DNA of 64,000 bases, from assembly GCA_022844405.1 (NCBI GenBank), contig JALHLV010000005.1, positions 1 to 64,000 on the forward strand. The letters run 5' to 3'. A program made the position numbers and the translations under genes. Numbering within the stretch: the first letter of the stretch is position 1; each line of letters begins with the position of its first letter. Below are positions 52,682 to 64,000 of this stretch, one piece after another. The stretch comes from Sphingomonadales bacterium (GTDB taxonomy: Bacteria; Pseudomonadota; Alphaproteobacteria; SMXS01). A model generated the notes under the pieces. The model was not told where the DNA came from, made no database searches, and saw nothing but the letters and a program-made list of their open reading frames with translations.

Positions 52682-55510
52682 CTATTCGGCTGCGGCGGCA
52701 TTCTTGGCGGCTTTCGTGGGTGTCTTGGCGGGCGCCTCGTCCCTGGTCTCGGCCTTCTTCGCCGGCCGCCGCTCGCCGCCGGGTTCGCGCACGGAATCGA
52801 GCAGCCGCTCCTCGATGGCCTTCAGCCGGCCCTCGTGGGTGATCTTGTGGCCGAACAGGTCGCGCACGTAGAAGGTGTCGACCGCACGCTCGCCGAAGGT
52901 GGCGACATGGGCGCTGGAAATGGTCAGCTTCAAATCGAACAGCGCCCGGGTCACGTCGTAGAGGAAGCCCGGCCGGTCGCGGCCGTTCACCTCGATCACC
53001 GTGTGGGTATGGCTGGCGTTGTTGTCGATCAGCACCACGGGCGCGACGGTGAACGCCTTGCGCGTGCGGCTGGGCATGGCGGCCGGCTTGGACAGCTCGC
53101 GCTTGGGGATGACCTCGCCCGCCATGGTTTGGCGGATCATCGTCTCCAGCCGCTTCAGCCGCGCAGGGTCGGTGAATGCCGTGTCGCCGCGATCCTGGAT
53201 GGTGAAGTGGTCGAGCGCCATGCCGTCCTTGGTGGTGAAGATCTTGGCATCGACGATCGACGCGTCGAGCAGCGCGATGGCGCCGGCGATGCGCGCGAAC
53301 AGGCCCGGGTGATCCTGGGTGTAGACGGTCAGGTTGGTGGCCGCGCGGAACGTGTCCGAGCTGGTGGCCATGGCATATTTCCGGTCGGCGCCGTCGGTGG
53401 CGGCGACGAGGCGGGCATCGTCGATCTGCACCCCCAGCGGCGTCCCGGTCCAGTAGTGGTCGTAGTGCCGCTTGGCATAGGCGTCGAAGGACTCGTCCGA
53501 CCAGTCGGCGAGCGCCTTGCGCAGGGCGTCGCGGGCGTATTTGGCGCGCCGGCCCGACGCCTCGGCGAGCTGGCCGCCGGTCAGATAGTCCTCGGCGCTG
53601 TAGTAGAGCTCGCGCAGCAGCTGGCCCTTCCAGCCGTTCCACACGCCCGGGCCGACCGCCTTGATGTCGACCACGGTCAAGCACAGCAGCAGGCGCAGCC
53701 GCTCGGGGCTCTGCACGATGTCGCAGAAATCCTTGATGGTCTTGGGGTCGCTGATGTCGCGCTTGAACGCCACGTTCGACATGATCAGGTGCCAGCGCAC
53801 CAGCCAGGCCGTCGCCTCGGTCTCGCCCGCGGTGAAGCCCATGCGCGGGCACAGCCGCTCGGCCACCTTGGCGCCCAGCACCGAATGGTCGCCGCCGCGG
53901 CCCTTGGCGATGTCGTGGAGGAGCACCGACATGTACATCACCCGGCGCGACAGCACCTTGTGGATGATCTCGTGCAGCGTCGGATGCTCGTCGCCCAGAG
54001 TGCCCGCCTCGACCTTGGCGAGGATCTCGATGGCGCGGATGGTGTGCTCGTCCACCGTGTAGTGGTGGTACATGTCGTGCTGCATCTGCGCCACGACGCG
54101 GCCGAAATCCGGGATGAACCGGCCCAGCACGCCGGCTTCGTTGAGCCGGCGCAGCGCCGTCGCCGGATCTTTCGGCGACGTCAAGATGTCCATGAAGATG
54201 GCGTTGGCTTCCGGATCGTCGCGGACGTCCCTGTCGATGCGGCGCAGGTTCCGGGTGATCAGCCGCAGCGCCTCGGGATGGATGTCCAGCCCGCGCTTTT
54301 GCGCCACCTGGAACAGCCGCAGAATCGACACCGGATCGCGTTCGATGTCCTTTGGGTCGGCGAAGCCGATGCGGTCGCCCTCGACCGTGAAACCTTCCAG
54401 CTCGCGCCGGCGCAGCCCGATCCTGGGTAGGCGCAGCAGTGGCTTCTTCTGGTGCTGGTCCTCCAGATGGGCACAGAAGATCCGTGTCAGGTCGCCGATG
54501 TCCTTGGCGGTCAGGAAGTAGTGCTTCATGAACCGCTCGATGCCCGACGCGCCCGAATGGTCGGTGTAGTTCAGCCGCTCGGCCAGCGACCGCTGGACGT
54601 CGAAGGTCAGGCGTTCCTCGGCGCGGCCGACCAGGTCGTGCAGGTGGCAACGCACCGTCCACAGAAACTTTTCGGCCTTGTCGAAGCGCTGCTTCTCGCC
54701 GGCCGACAGCACGCCCTTCTCGACCAGCACGCCGACATCGTCGGTGCGGTAGAGGTATTTCAGCAGCCAGTAGAGCGTATGCAGGTCGCGCAGGCCGCCC
54801 TTGCCGTCCTTCAGGTTCGGCTCGACCAGATAGCGGCTGTCGCCCATGCGTTTGTGGCGCTCGTCGCGCTCGGCCAGCTTGGCTTCGACGTAATCGGGGC
54901 CGCTGGTCGCCACCACTTCCTTGTCGAACCGGGCGCGCAGCTCGTCATAGAGCAGCCGGTCGCCCCAGACATAGCGCATCTCGAGCAGCGCGGTGCGGAT
55001 GGTCAGGTCCTTGCGCGCCAGGCGCAGGCAATCGTCGATGGAGCGGACCGAATAGCCCACCTTCAGGCCCAGGTCCCACAGCACGTAGAGCATGAACTCG
55101 ACGACCTGTTCGCCCCAGGCGGTCTGCTTGTAGGGCAGCAGGAACAGCAGATCGACGTCCGAGAACGGCGCCATCTCGGCGCGGCCATAGCCGCCGACGG
55201 CGACGATGGACAGGTGCTCGGAACTGGTCGGATTGTCGGCCTGGTATTCGTAGGTCAGGGTGAAGTCGTAGAGCACCCGGATGATCTGGTCGATCAGGAA
55301 GGAGCGGGCGAACGCCACCTTGCGGCCGCCTTCGCCGTCGAGCAGCCGGCGGCGGATCTCGGCGTCGCCGGCGGCGAGCGCGTCCTGCAGCGCCTTCACC
55401 AGCAGCGGTCGCATCTTGTCGCGGGCGAGGTCGCGCACCTGCGCCTCCAGGCTCTCGATGAGCGCCTGGCGGTCGATGATGGCCTTGCGGTTGGCGACCT
55501 GCTGCTGCAT
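52682..55510 (-). CDS. glnD: bifunctional uridylyltransferase/uridylyl-removing enzyme GlnD
   Basis: GlnD senses glutamine and uridylylates or deuridylylates PII proteins. The 942-residue enzyme has the nucleotidyltransferase site (IVAVGGYGRAEMAPFSDVDL, with the catalytic Asp pair), the HD hydrolase domain (SVLLHDIAKGRGGDHSVLG) and two C-terminal ACT domains (about 740-820 and 850-920; ARIAGAIALLDASIVDAKIF, GFLYDVTRALFDLKLTISSA). The tail is Lys/Ala-rich. All catalytic parts are present. It probably controls nitrogen regulation through PII and glutamine synthetase. Confidence 0.97.
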   Translation of the reverse strand: MQQQVANRKAIIDRQALIESLEAQVRDLARDKMRPLLVKALQDALAAGDAEIRRRLLDGEGGRKVAFARSFLIDQIIRVLYDFTLTYEYQADNPTSSEHLSIVAVGGYGRAEMAPFSDVDLLFLLPYKQTAWGEQVVEFMLYVLWDLGLKVGYSVRSIDDCLRLARKDLTIRTALLEMRYVWGDRLLYDELRARFDKEVVATSGPDYVEAKLAERDERHKRMGDSRYLVEPNLKDGKGGLRDLHTLYWLLKYLYRTDDVGVLVEKGVLSAGEKQRFDKAEKFLWTVRCHLHDLVGRAEERLTFDVQRSLAERLNYTDHSGASGIERFMKHYFLTAKDIGDLTRIFCAHLEDQHQKKPLLRLPRIGLRRRELEGFTVEGDRIGFADPKDIERDPVSILRLFQVAQKRGLDIHPEALRLITRNLRRIDRDVRDDPEANAIFMDILTSPKDPATALRRLNEAGVLGRFIPDFGRVVAQMQHDMYHHYTVDEHTIRAIEILAKVEAGTLGDEHPTLHEIIHKVLSRRVMYMSVLLHDIAKGRGGDHSVLGAKVAERLCPRMGFTAGETEATAWLVRWHLIMSNVAFKRDISDPKTIKDFCDIVQSPERLRLLLCLTVVDIKAVGPGVWNGWKGQLLRELYYSAEDYLTGGQLAEASGRRAKYARDALRKALADWSDESFDAYAKRHYDHYWTGTPLGVQIDDARLVAATDGADRKYAMATSSDTFRAATNLTVYTQDHPGLFARIAGAIALLDASIVDAKIFTTKDGMALDHFTIQDRGDTAFTDPARLKRLETMIRQTMAGEVIPKRELSKPAAMPSRTRKAFTVAPVVLIDNNASHTHTVIEVNGRDRPGFLYDVTRALFDLKLTISSAHVATFGERAVDTFYVRDLFGHKITHEGRLKAIEERLLDSVREPGGERRPAKKAETRDEAPAKTPTKAAKNAAAAE

Positions 55511-55640
55511 GGGCCCTAAACTACGGCGTCACGGCGGATAATTCCACCACGCAGGCGCTTTGGTTCGCCGACCATATCCGGTGGTGCTTGTCGCGGCCAG
55601 ATTGACGATGTGCCAGCATACTCCCGAAGGAGTGTGCCGC

Positions 55641-55907
55641 ATGTCTGGTAGCATCGTCAGGAAATGGGGTAAGACCCTTGCCGTCCGCGTGCCTTCGGAT
55701 ATCGCGCGGGCGATCGGATTGACCGAGGGCGAGACCGTGGAAGTCGAGACGCAGGATGGGGACATCGTCATCCGGCGGCGCGCGGCGCACGCACGCGGCA
55801 GGCAGGATGCCGAGCAGGCCGCCGCCGAGATCATTGCCGACAGCCGGGGCCATTCGCTGGAGGGTCTGTCGATCCGCGACCTCATCGACGACGGGCGCCG
55901 CGGGTGA
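55641..55907 (+). CDS. orphan AbrB/MazE-type antitoxin
   Basis: An 88-residue antitoxin with an N-terminal AbrB/SpoVT swapped-hairpin domain (MSGSIVRKWGKTLAVRVPSD, then IARAIGLTEGETVEVETQDG) and a C-terminal tail ending SLEGLSIRDLIDDGRRG. Such proteins usually pair with a PIN or MazF toxin starting at the GTGA overlap. Here the GTG at 55904 opens only 26 codons and no toxin domain before mutS ends on the other strand. AAGGAG lies before ATG 55641. Confidence 0.85.
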   Translation: MSGSIVRKWGKTLAVRVPSDIARAIGLTEGETVEVETQDGDIVIRRRAAHARGRQDAEQAAAEIIADSRGHSLEGLSIRDLIDDGRRG

Positions 55908-55947
55908 GCATCGTTCAAGGTCGAAACGCTTGCCGCCCGATGCTGCC

Positions 55948-58653
55948 TCAGTCTCTCCCGTCCAGCATGCCGCGTAGCCGGTAGACGAGGTCGAGCGCCT
56001 CGCGGGCCGTCAACTCGTCCGGGTTGACACCCTTGAGCGCCTCGAGCGCCGGCGACACTTTCGCCGGCGCGGGCGCGGCGCGCTTCAGGTGGGCCGAGAA
56101 CAGCGGCAGGTCGTCGGCCAGCGCGGCGACGGCGCCGGACTGCTCGCCGGTCTCCAGCTTCGCCAGCACCGCCTGCGCCCGGCTGACCACCGCCTGCGGC
56201 AGACCCGCCAGCCTGGCCACCTGGATGCCGTAGGAGCGGTCGGCGGCGCCGGGGCCGACCTCGTGCAGGAACACCACCTCGCCCTGCCATTCCTTCACCT
56301 TCATGGTGTGGGGCGCCAGCGCGTCGAGCTTGCCGGCGAGCGCGGTGAGCTCGTGGTAGTGGGTCGCGAACAGGCCGCGGCTGCGGTTGACGTCGTGCAG
56401 GTGCTCGACGGCGGCCCAGGCGATGGACAGGCCGTCATAGGTGGCGGTGCCGCGGCCGATCTCGTCGAGGATCACCAGCGAGCGGTCCGTGGCCTGGTTG
56501 AGGATGGCCGCCGTCTCGACCATCTCGACCATGAAGGTCGATCGGCCACGCGCCAGGTCGTCGCTGGCGCCGACGCGGCTGAACAGCCGGTCGACCACGC
56601 CCAGCCGGGCCGAGGCGGCGGGCACATAGGCCCCCATCTGCGCCAGGATGGCGATCAGCGCGTTCTGGCGCAGGAAGGTGCTCTTGCCCGCCATGTTGGG
56701 GCCGGTGACCAGCCACAGCCGGTTGCCCTCGCCCAGATCGCAGTCGTTGGCGACGAAGCTGGCCTGTGAGCGGGCGGCGACGGCGGCCTCGACCACCGGA
56801 TGCCGGCCGGCCCTGATCTCGAAGGCCAGCGTATCATCCACCTCGGGCCGGCAATGATTGTGGGCGGCGGCCAGGTGGGCGAGCGCCGCCGACACGTCGA
56901 GCACGGCGAGCGCCCGGGCGGCGAGCGAGATGGCGGCCCAGTTCGACGTCACCTCGGCCGACAGGTGGTCGAAGATCTGCAACTCGCGGGCGAGCGCCTG
57001 GTCGGCGGCACGGCTGATCTTCGAATCCAGCTCGGCCAGCTCGGTGGTGTTGAAGCGCACCGCGCCCGCCATGGTCTGGCGGTGGATATAGACCTCGTTG
57101 AGCGGCGGTTTCAGCATCCGTTCGCCGTGGTTCTGCGGCACCTCGATGAAGTAGCCCAGCACGTTGTTGTGCTTGACCTTCAGGCTGGCGACGCCGGCGT
57201 GGTCCTTGTAGCGCCCCTGCAGCCCGGCGATGAGCTGGCGCGACTGGTCGCGCAAGGTGAGCAGTTCGTCGAGCTGGGCATCATAGCCATGCGCCACGAA
57301 GCCGCCGTCGCGGGCGATCAGCGGCGGCGCCTCGACCAGCGCCTTCACCAGCAGCGCGACCAGCGCGCCGTGGCTGCCCAGATCCTCCGTTGCGAGCTTC
57401 ACGACCTTGGGCAATGGCCCCAGCGGATCGGTCTCGGCGGCCTTCGCCACCAGCCGCCTGATCCCGGTGGCCTGGCTGAGCGCCTGGGCGATGGCGAGCA
57501 GATCGCGCGGACCGCCGCGCCCGACCGACAGCCGCGACAGCGCGCGTTCCATGTCGGGGCACGCCCGCAGCGCCTCGCGCAGCCGGCCGCCGACCGCCGG
57601 CCGCTCCATGAACCAGGCGACGGCGTCGAGCCGCTCGTTGATGGCGCCGGGATCGGTCAGCGGCGCCGACAGCCGTTCGGCCAGAAGCCGCGCGCCGGCG
57701 CCGGTCACCGTCCGGTCGATGCACGACAGCAAGGTGCCGCCGCGTTCGCCCTGCTGGTTGCGGGTGAGCTCCAGGCTGCGGCGGGTCGCCGCGTCGATCG
57801 CCATGGTGGCATGCGCCTCGACCCGCTGCGGCGGGCGCAGCCGGGGCAACGCGCCCTTCTGGGTGTCGTCGAGATAGGCGACCAGCGCGCCGGCCGCCGC
57901 CAGCTCGGCGCGGGAGAAGGCACCGAAGCCGTCCAGGCTGGCGACGGCGAACTGGCGCTTCAACACCGCCTCGCCGCGCTGGGAGTTGAAGCGGGCCGAC
58001 GACAGCGGCGTCAGCGCCGTGTGCCAGTCGTCGAGCGCCTCGCGCAGCTCGGCCACCGCGCCCAGCGTCTCCGGCACCAGCAGCTCGCCGGGCTGCAGCC
58101 GAGCGAGATCGGCCTCCAGGTCTTCGGCGGTGGTGGGGCCGGTGCAGAAATCGCCCGTCGACATGTCGAGCCACGCGAGCGCCAGCGCGCCTTCGGCCCG
58201 TCCCAGCGCCGCCAGGTAGTTGTGGCTGCGGGCGTCGAGCAGTGCCTCCTCGGTCAGCGTGCCGGCGGTGACGAGGCGCACCACGTCGCGCTTGACCACC
58301 GACTTGGAGCCGCGCTTGCGGGCCTCGGCCGGATCCTCGACCTGCTCGCAGACCGCGACCCTGAATCCCTTGCGGATCAGCCGGGCCAGATAGCCGTCGG
58401 CCGCGTGCACCGGCACGCCGCACATGGGGATGTCGTCGCCCTGGTGCCTGCCGCGTTTTGTCAGCGTGATGTCGAGCGCCTCGGACGCTTTCACCGCGTC
58501 GTCGAAGAACAGCTCGTAGAAGTCGCCCATGCGGTAGAACAGCAGGCAGTCCGGGTATTGCCCCTTGATCTCCAGATACTGGGACATCATCGGCGTCGCG
58601 TCGGACGGCACCGCATTCGGGGTTGCGTTCTCGGAAGAGCGTGCTAAAGACAT
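55948..58653 (-). CDS. mutS: DNA mismatch repair protein MutS
   Basis: MutS recognises mismatches and starts repair. The 901-residue protein has the N-terminal mismatch-binding domain with the FxE motif ([19 protein letters not shown]), the connector and lever domains, and the ATPase with Walker A ([19 protein letters not shown]) and [23 protein letters not shown] 58653 is used; the TTG at 58665 has no ribosome site. The glnD-mutS region and opposite maeB are often close in alphaproteobacteria. The length is typical. Confidence 0.97.
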   Translation of the reverse strand: MSLARSSENATPNAVPSDATPMMSQYLEIKGQYPDCLLFYRMGDFYELFFDDAVKASEALDITLTKRGRHQGDDIPMCGVPVHAADGYLARLIRKGFRVAVCEQVEDPAEARKRGSKSVVKRDVVRLVTAGTLTEEALLDARSHNYLAALGRAEGALALAWLDMSTGDFCTGPTTAEDLEADLARLQPGELLVPETLGAVAELREALDDWHTALTPLSSARFNSQRGEAVLKRQFAVASLDGFGAFSRAELAAAGALVAYLDDTQKGALPRLRPPQRVEAHATMAIDAATRRSLELTRNQQGERGGTLLSCIDRTVTGAGARLLAERLSAPLTDPGAINERLDAVAWFMERPAVGGRLREALRACPDMERALSRLSVGRGGPRDLLAIAQALSQATGIRRLVAKAAETDPLGPLPKVVKLATEDLGSHGALVALLVKALVEAPPLIARDGGFVAHGYDAQLDELLTLRDQSRQLIAGLQGRYKDHAGVASLKVKHNNVLGYFIEVPQNHGERMLKPPLNEVYIHRQTMAGAVRFNTTELAELDSKISRAADQALARELQIFDHLSAEVTSNWAAISLAARALAVLDVSAALAHLAAAHNHCRPEVDDTLAFEIRAGRHPVVEAAVAARSQASFVANDCDLGEGNRLWLVTGPNMAGKSTFLRQNALIAILAQMGAYVPAASARLGVVDRLFSRVGASDDLARGRSTFMVEMVETAAILNQATDRSLVILDEIGRGTATYDGLSIAWAAVEHLHDVNRSRGLFATHYHELTALAGKLDALAPHTMKVKEWQGEVVFLHEVGPGAADRSYGIQVARLAGLPQAVVSRAQAVLAKLETGEQSGAVAALADDLPLFSAHLKRAAPAPAKVSPALEALKGVNPDELTAREALDLVYRLRGMLDGRD

Positions 58654-58784
58654 AAAATAACGCAAATGACCGCCGACACCTAACGAACCATCATCCAGGG
58701 CGCCCGAAAACGGAATAAAATTTCACGAATGCGCAATTGAGGCATGTCGGTTTCCGTAATGGAAGGTGACAGAAGGTCGCGGTC

Positions 58785-61103
<2,319 letters not shown>

Positions 61104-61113
61104 GACGCGAGCG

Positions 61114-61434
61114 ATGGCACGGATGTTCTTCACCCAGCATCTGCGCCGCCTCGTGCCGCACGAGCCCGTCGAGGTAACCGGCGCGACCCTGCGCGCGGCG
61201 CTCGACGATCTGTTCCGGCAGCTTCCGGCACTGCGTTCCTATGTGCTCGACGACCAGGGCCGGTTGCGGCAGCATGTCTGCGCGTTCGTCGACGACGAGC
61301 GCATCGATTTCTCCGGGACGCTCGATTGCAAGGTCGCGCCCGAATCCGAAATCTACGTGATGCAGGCATTGTCGGGAGGGAAGACATGGCCAATCGCATT
61401 CTCGCCGGAACCCGGAAAGGGCTCTTCATCCTGA
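61114..61434 (+). CDS. MoaD/ThiS-like ubiquitin-fold protein with a C-terminal extension
   Basis: A 106-residue protein. Residues 1-89 fit a beta-grasp sulfur carrier (MARMFFTQHLRRLVPHEPV, then ESEIYVMQALSGG), and Gly88-Gly89 would be the usual C-terminus. Instead the frame continues for 17 residues (KTWPIAFSPEPGKGSSS) and overlaps the next gene. The BNR-repeat protein following it is a frequent partner of MoaD-like proteins. It needs processing after the GG before activation, unless it works unprocessed. No JAMM protease gene is near. Confidence 0.8.
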   Translation: MARMFFTQHLRRLVPHEPVEVTGATLRAALDDLFRQLPALRSYVLDDQGRLRQHVCAFVDDERIDFSGTLDCKVAPESEIYVMQALSGGKTWPIAFSPEPGKGSSS

Positions 61435-62471
61435 AGCCCGACGGCAGGGGCTGGACCGTCGAACGCACCGCGTTCCTCGGCAGCCCGGTGCCCGCCGTGC
61501 TGCACGACGGGCGCGACGGCACGCTCTATGCCTCGCTCGACCTGGGACATTTCGGCGGCAAGCTGCACCGGTCGGACGATTTCGGCGAGAGCTGGCAGGA
61601 AGTGGCCGCGCCCGCCTACCCGAAGGCCGGGGAAGGCACCGACGGCGATTCGCTCAAGCTTCTCTGGACGCTGGAAGCCGGCGGCCCGGGCCAGAAGGGC
61701 ACGCTGTGGGCCGGCACCATTCCCGGCGGCCTGTTCGTGTCCCGCGACCGGGGCGAGACCTGGGCGCTCAACGAGCCGCTATGGAATGTGCCGGAACGGG
61801 CGCGCTGGTTCGGCGGCGGCTACGACAAGCCGGGCATCCATTCGGTGCTGGTCGACCCGCGCGACGAGAACCGGATCACCGTCGGCGTCTCCTGCGGCGG
61901 CGTCTGGCTGACCGAGGACGGCGGCAGGAGCTGGGAAATCCGCACCAGGGGCATGCGCGCCCCCTACATGCCGCCCGACCTGGCCGAGGACGGCGCCATC
62001 CAGGACCCGCACCGCGTGGTGCAGTGCCCGGGCAAGCCGGAAGGCTACTGGATCCAGCATCACGGCGGCATCTTCCGCTCGACCGACGACCTGGAGAACT
62101 GGCAGGACGTGCCCAGCATGGGTCCGTCGATCTTCGGCTTCGCCGTGGCCGTCCACCCGAAGGATCCGGAGACGGCCTGGTTCGCGCCCGCCATCAAGGA
62201 CGAGTTCCGCTATCCGGTGGACGGCAAGTTCGTCGTCACCCGCACGCGGGACGGCGGGCGTACCACCCAGGTGCTGAGCGACGGCCTGCCGCAGGCGTCG
62301 TCCTACGACCTGGTCTATCGCCACGGCCTCGACGTGGACGAAACCGGCGACGGGCTCGCCATGGGCTCGACCTCGGGCGGCGTCTGGACCAGCGCCGATG
62401 CCGGCGACAGCTGGACCCTGCTGCCCGACCGCCTGCCGCCGGTCTACGCGGTGCGGTTCACGACGGCCTGA
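61386..62471 (+). CDS. BNR-repeat/sialidase-fold beta-propeller protein
   Basis: A 361-residue protein with BNR/Asp-box repeats: HRSDDFGESWQE, SRDRGETWALN, TEDGGRSWEIR, RSTDDLENWQD and TSADAGDSWTLL, each with the S-x-D-x-G-x-x-W pattern. The fold is a sialidase-like beta-propeller, but typical sialidase catalytic residues are not clearly present, so an enzyme function is doubtful. There is no signal peptide, so it is probably cytosolic. ATG 61386 lies inside the MoaD-like gene, with the GGGAGGG ribosome site encoding its Gly-Gly. Confidence 0.8.
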   Translation: MANRILAGTRKGLFILKPDGRGWTVERTAFLGSPVPAVLHDGRDGTLYASLDLGHFGGKLHRSDDFGESWQEVAAPAYPKAGEGTDGDSLKLLWTLEAGGPGQKGTLWAGTIPGGLFVSRDRGETWALNEPLWNVPERARWFGGGYDKPGIHSVLVDPRDENRITVGVSCGGVWLTEDGGRSWEIRTRGMRAPYMPPDLAEDGAIQDPHRVVQCPGKPEGYWIQHHGGIFRSTDDLENWQDVPSMGPSIFGFAVAVHPKDPETAWFAPAIKDEFRYPVDGKFVVTRTRDGGRTTQVLSDGLPQASSYDLVYRHGLDVDETGDGLAMGSTSGGVWTSADAGDSWTLLPDRLPPVYAVRFTTA

Positions 62472-62474
62472 CGT

Positions 62475-63248
62475 TCACGCCGGCCGGCTGCGCCGGGCCA
62501 AGTGGGCGAAGTACTTGTCCGGCACGCGGGCGATGGACTGCAGGATGAACACGTCGGTGGTGCCGAACTGCCTGTCGACCACCGCGCCGTCGCCGATGTA
62601 GCAGCCGCAGCGCAGATAGCCCTTGATCAGCGGTGGCAGTTCCTTGACCACGTCGCGCTCGCGGATGCGGTCGGCGGGCATGATGTTCATCTCCACATGC
62701 CGCGATGGCACGGCGTAGACGCACAGCTCCTCGGGCGCGCGGAAGTTGTGATAGAGGTAGGACAGCGCCTCGGCGTGTTCGGCGATGTCGGTGCCGGGAA
62801 GGCTGGCGCAGCCGAACAGGTACGACACCTGGTGGTCGTAGACGTATTGGGCGATGCCCTTCCACAGGAACTGGATGGTGGCGTTCGAGCGGTATTCGGC
62901 GCGGACGCAGGAGCGGCCCAACTCGAGGAATTGGCCGTGCTGGCGCGCCGTATGCTCGTCGCGGCCCATGAACAGCGGGCTGAGGTCGTATTCCGAGGCC
63001 GAATAGAAGCCGTCATTGGCGAGCGCGACCTCCTCGCGCAACAGGCGGTAGGTGCCCACCACCGCTTCCTCGGCGGGGAGCGAATGATCGATCACCAGCA
63101 GGTGGTCGCAGACCGGGTCGAATTCGTCGAAGTCCAGCTTGTCGCGGGCCATCTGGGCGTTCGCGGCCGCACCGAGCTCTTCGTAGAAGACCCGGTAGCG
63201 GAGGTGTTGCGCGGCGATGATTTCGGCTTCGTCCTGGGCTAAACGCAC
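62475..63248 (-). CDS. OlsB-like L-ornithine N(alpha)-acyltransferase (GNAT fold)
   Basis: A 257-residue acyltransferase. The family segment AAQHLRYRVFYEELGA and the acyl-binding VVGTYRLLREEVA, then LELGRSCVRAEYRSNATIQF and YLFGCASLPGTD, match OlsB-type and haemolysin-related acyltransferases. They make lyso-ornithine lipid, a phosphorus-free membrane lipid. The GTG at 63248 is the assigned start; the frame is open further upstream without ATG. An OlsA homologue is not obvious nearby, though plsC could serve. Convergent with the BNR gene. Confidence 0.85.
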   Translation of the reverse strand: MRLAQDEAEIIAAQHLRYRVFYEELGAAANAQMARDKLDFDEFDPVCDHLLVIDHSLPAEEAVVGTYRLLREEVALANDGFYSASEYDLSPLFMGRDEHTARQHGQFLELGRSCVRAEYRSNATIQFLWKGIAQYVYDHQVSYLFGCASLPGTDIAEHAEALSYLYHNFRAPEELCVYAVPSRHVEMNIMPADRIRERDVVKELPPLIKGYLRCGCYIGDGAVVDRQFGTTDVFILQSIARVPDKYFAHLARRSRPA

Positions 63249-63362
63249 TTCAAGTTGAGCCGGTCTGGTGGCTAGAACAGCGATGACAACACCTTTGTTG
63301 TTGTGGCTTCCCCAGAGTGTTCGGCGACCATATCACAAACGGTCGAAGCCGGGCATGAACTT

Positions 63363-64000
63363 TCAATTAAGCGCTGGAGGCGGCTTGTCGACCGCGCCGA
63401 AATGCCGGGTCGCCCACCAAAGCAGCAGCAGGCCGGGCACCGCGGCAACGGCGGTGATGCCGAAGAATACCGGCCAGCTGACCGCCTCGGCCAGGTAGCC
63501 CGACGGCGCCGACAGCATCGTCCGGCCGACGTTCATCAACGAGGTAAGCAGCGCGTATTGCGTCACGGTATAGGCGACGTTGCACAGCCCGGACATGTAG
63601 GCGATGAAGGCGGTGACGCCCATGCCGCTGGCGAAATTCTCGACGGCGATGACGCCGCCCAACACCCAGGGATCGTTGCCCGCCCAGGCGAGCAGCACAT
63701 AGGTGAAGTTGGAGAAAAGCTGGGCGATGCCGCCGATCCACAGGCTCTTCATCACCCCCAGCCGATGGACCATGATCCCGCCGAGCACGGCGCCGACGAT
63801 GGTGGCGACCAGGCCGACGGGCTTGCTGATCAGCCCGACCTGCTCGAGCGAAAAGCCCAGCTCCAGGAAAAAGGGTCCGGTCATCATGGACGCCAGCGTG
63901 TCACCCAGCTTGTAGAACAGGACAAGCGCCAGAATGATGATCGAGAACACCCCGAAGCGCCGGAAGAACTCGAGGAACGGCGACGCCACCGCGCCGTAGA
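63363..64000 (-). CDS. AmpG-like muropeptide MFS transporter (N-terminal part outside window)
   Basis: The C-terminal half of a major facilitator superfamily protein of the AmpG type, open to the window end. Helices are visible in GVFSIIILALVLFYKLGDTL, VGLISKPVGLVATIVGAVLG, GVIAVENFASGMGVTAFIAY and PVFFGITAVAAVPGLLLLWW. The LYKLGD-type motif is typical of AmpG permeases that import anhydro-muropeptides. About 212 residues are seen; the N-terminus is cut. It is likely an inner-membrane recycling transporter. Confidence 0.8.
   Translation of the reverse strand, partial: YGAVASPFLEFFRRFGVFSIIILALVLFYKLGDTLASMMTGPFFLELGFSLEQVGLISKPVGLVATIVGAVLGGIMVHRLGVMKSLWIGGIAQLFSNFTYVLLAWAGNDPWVLGGVIAVENFASGMGVTAFIAYMSGLCNVAYTVTQYALLTSLMNVGRTMLSAPSGYLAEAVSWPVFFGITAVAAVPGLLLLWWATRHFGAVDKPPPALN

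Noticed and set aside
49721-54430. A 1569-codon open frame on the plus strand
   Set aside because: It lies antisense to trpS, murJ and glnD, and its protein is a low-complexity Arg/Gly/Gln/Asp mix. GC-rich third positions of the real genes create it.
55904-55984. A coupled toxin after the AbrB-type antitoxin
   Set aside because: The GTG-initiated frame has only 26 codons and no PIN or MazF motif, and the mutS end follows on the opposite strand.

Overview
This 64 kb window is high-GC chromosomal DNA of an alphaproteobacterium. Three things support that: an Irr-type and a second Fur-family regulator together with a MucR/Ros-type regulator; the gene order mutM-enoyl-CoA hydratase-rpsT-dnaA next to ubiE-ubiB-coaBC-dut; and the long run fur-miaB-phoH-ybeY-corC-lnt-xre-metK-trmB ... 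rimP-nusA-ylxR-infB-rbfA-truB-rpsO-pnp. The order within the class cannot be fixed from this sequence alone; a Rhodospirillales-like or related lineage is my guess. Most of the window is housekeeping sequence. No rRNA, tRNA, CRISPR array or complete insertion sequence was seen.

Layout. 1-6.4 kb (minus): recF (cut by the window edge), dnaN, dnaA, a rhodanese, rpsT, an enoyl-CoA hydratase and mutM. 6.4-13.2 kb (plus): ubiE, ubiB, coaBC, dut, an Rrf2 regulator, cysK, a MoeB/ThiF E1-like enzyme and a DsrE-like protein. 13.3-22.2 kb is more mixed: a FitAB/VapBC-like toxin-antitoxin pair, a D-2-hydroxyacid dehydrogenase, a secreted SH3 protein, a flavin oxidoreductase pair (OYE/dienoyl-CoA-reductase type plus ketosteroid-dehydrogenase type), irr, a glutathione transferase, a foldback repeat and a nitronate-monooxygenase-like protein. 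22.3-31.6 kb (minus): the translation/RNA operon rimP to pnp. 31.7-36.3 kb: an accessory insert between rimP and trmB, carrying a SulP transporter with an Xre regulator, an Xre-RES toxin-antitoxin module and a cytochrome P450 with a broken second copy of its 3' end. 36.3-46.4 kb (minus): trmB, metK, xre, lnt, corC, ybeY, phoH, miaB, plsC, fur, mucR. 46.4-58.7 kb: a TusA-like protein, rimI, tsaB, a nitroreductase, an Nfu scaffold, a lipoprotein, trpS, murJ, glnD, an orphan AbrB-type antitoxin and mutS. 58.8-64 kb: maeB, a MoaD-like protein coupled to a BNR-repeat protein, an OlsB-like acyltransferase and a truncated AmpG-like transporter.

Functional themes are replication initiation (dnaA/dnaN/recF), ubiquinone synthesis, sulfur assimilation (Rrf2-cysK-moeB-dsrE), transcription/translation control (rimP to pnp, with a terminator hairpin in the rimP leader that looks like an attenuator) and iron/manganese regulation (irr, fur).

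The most unusual points are four. The Xre-RES module sits between two copies of a P450 3' end and is headed by a long palindrome. The MoaD-like protein carries 17 residues after its Gly-Gly. The FitAB-like pair has a 26-bp operator-like palindrome. Two redox enzymes have odd cysteine clusters. I found no wholly new multi-gene system that I can defend.
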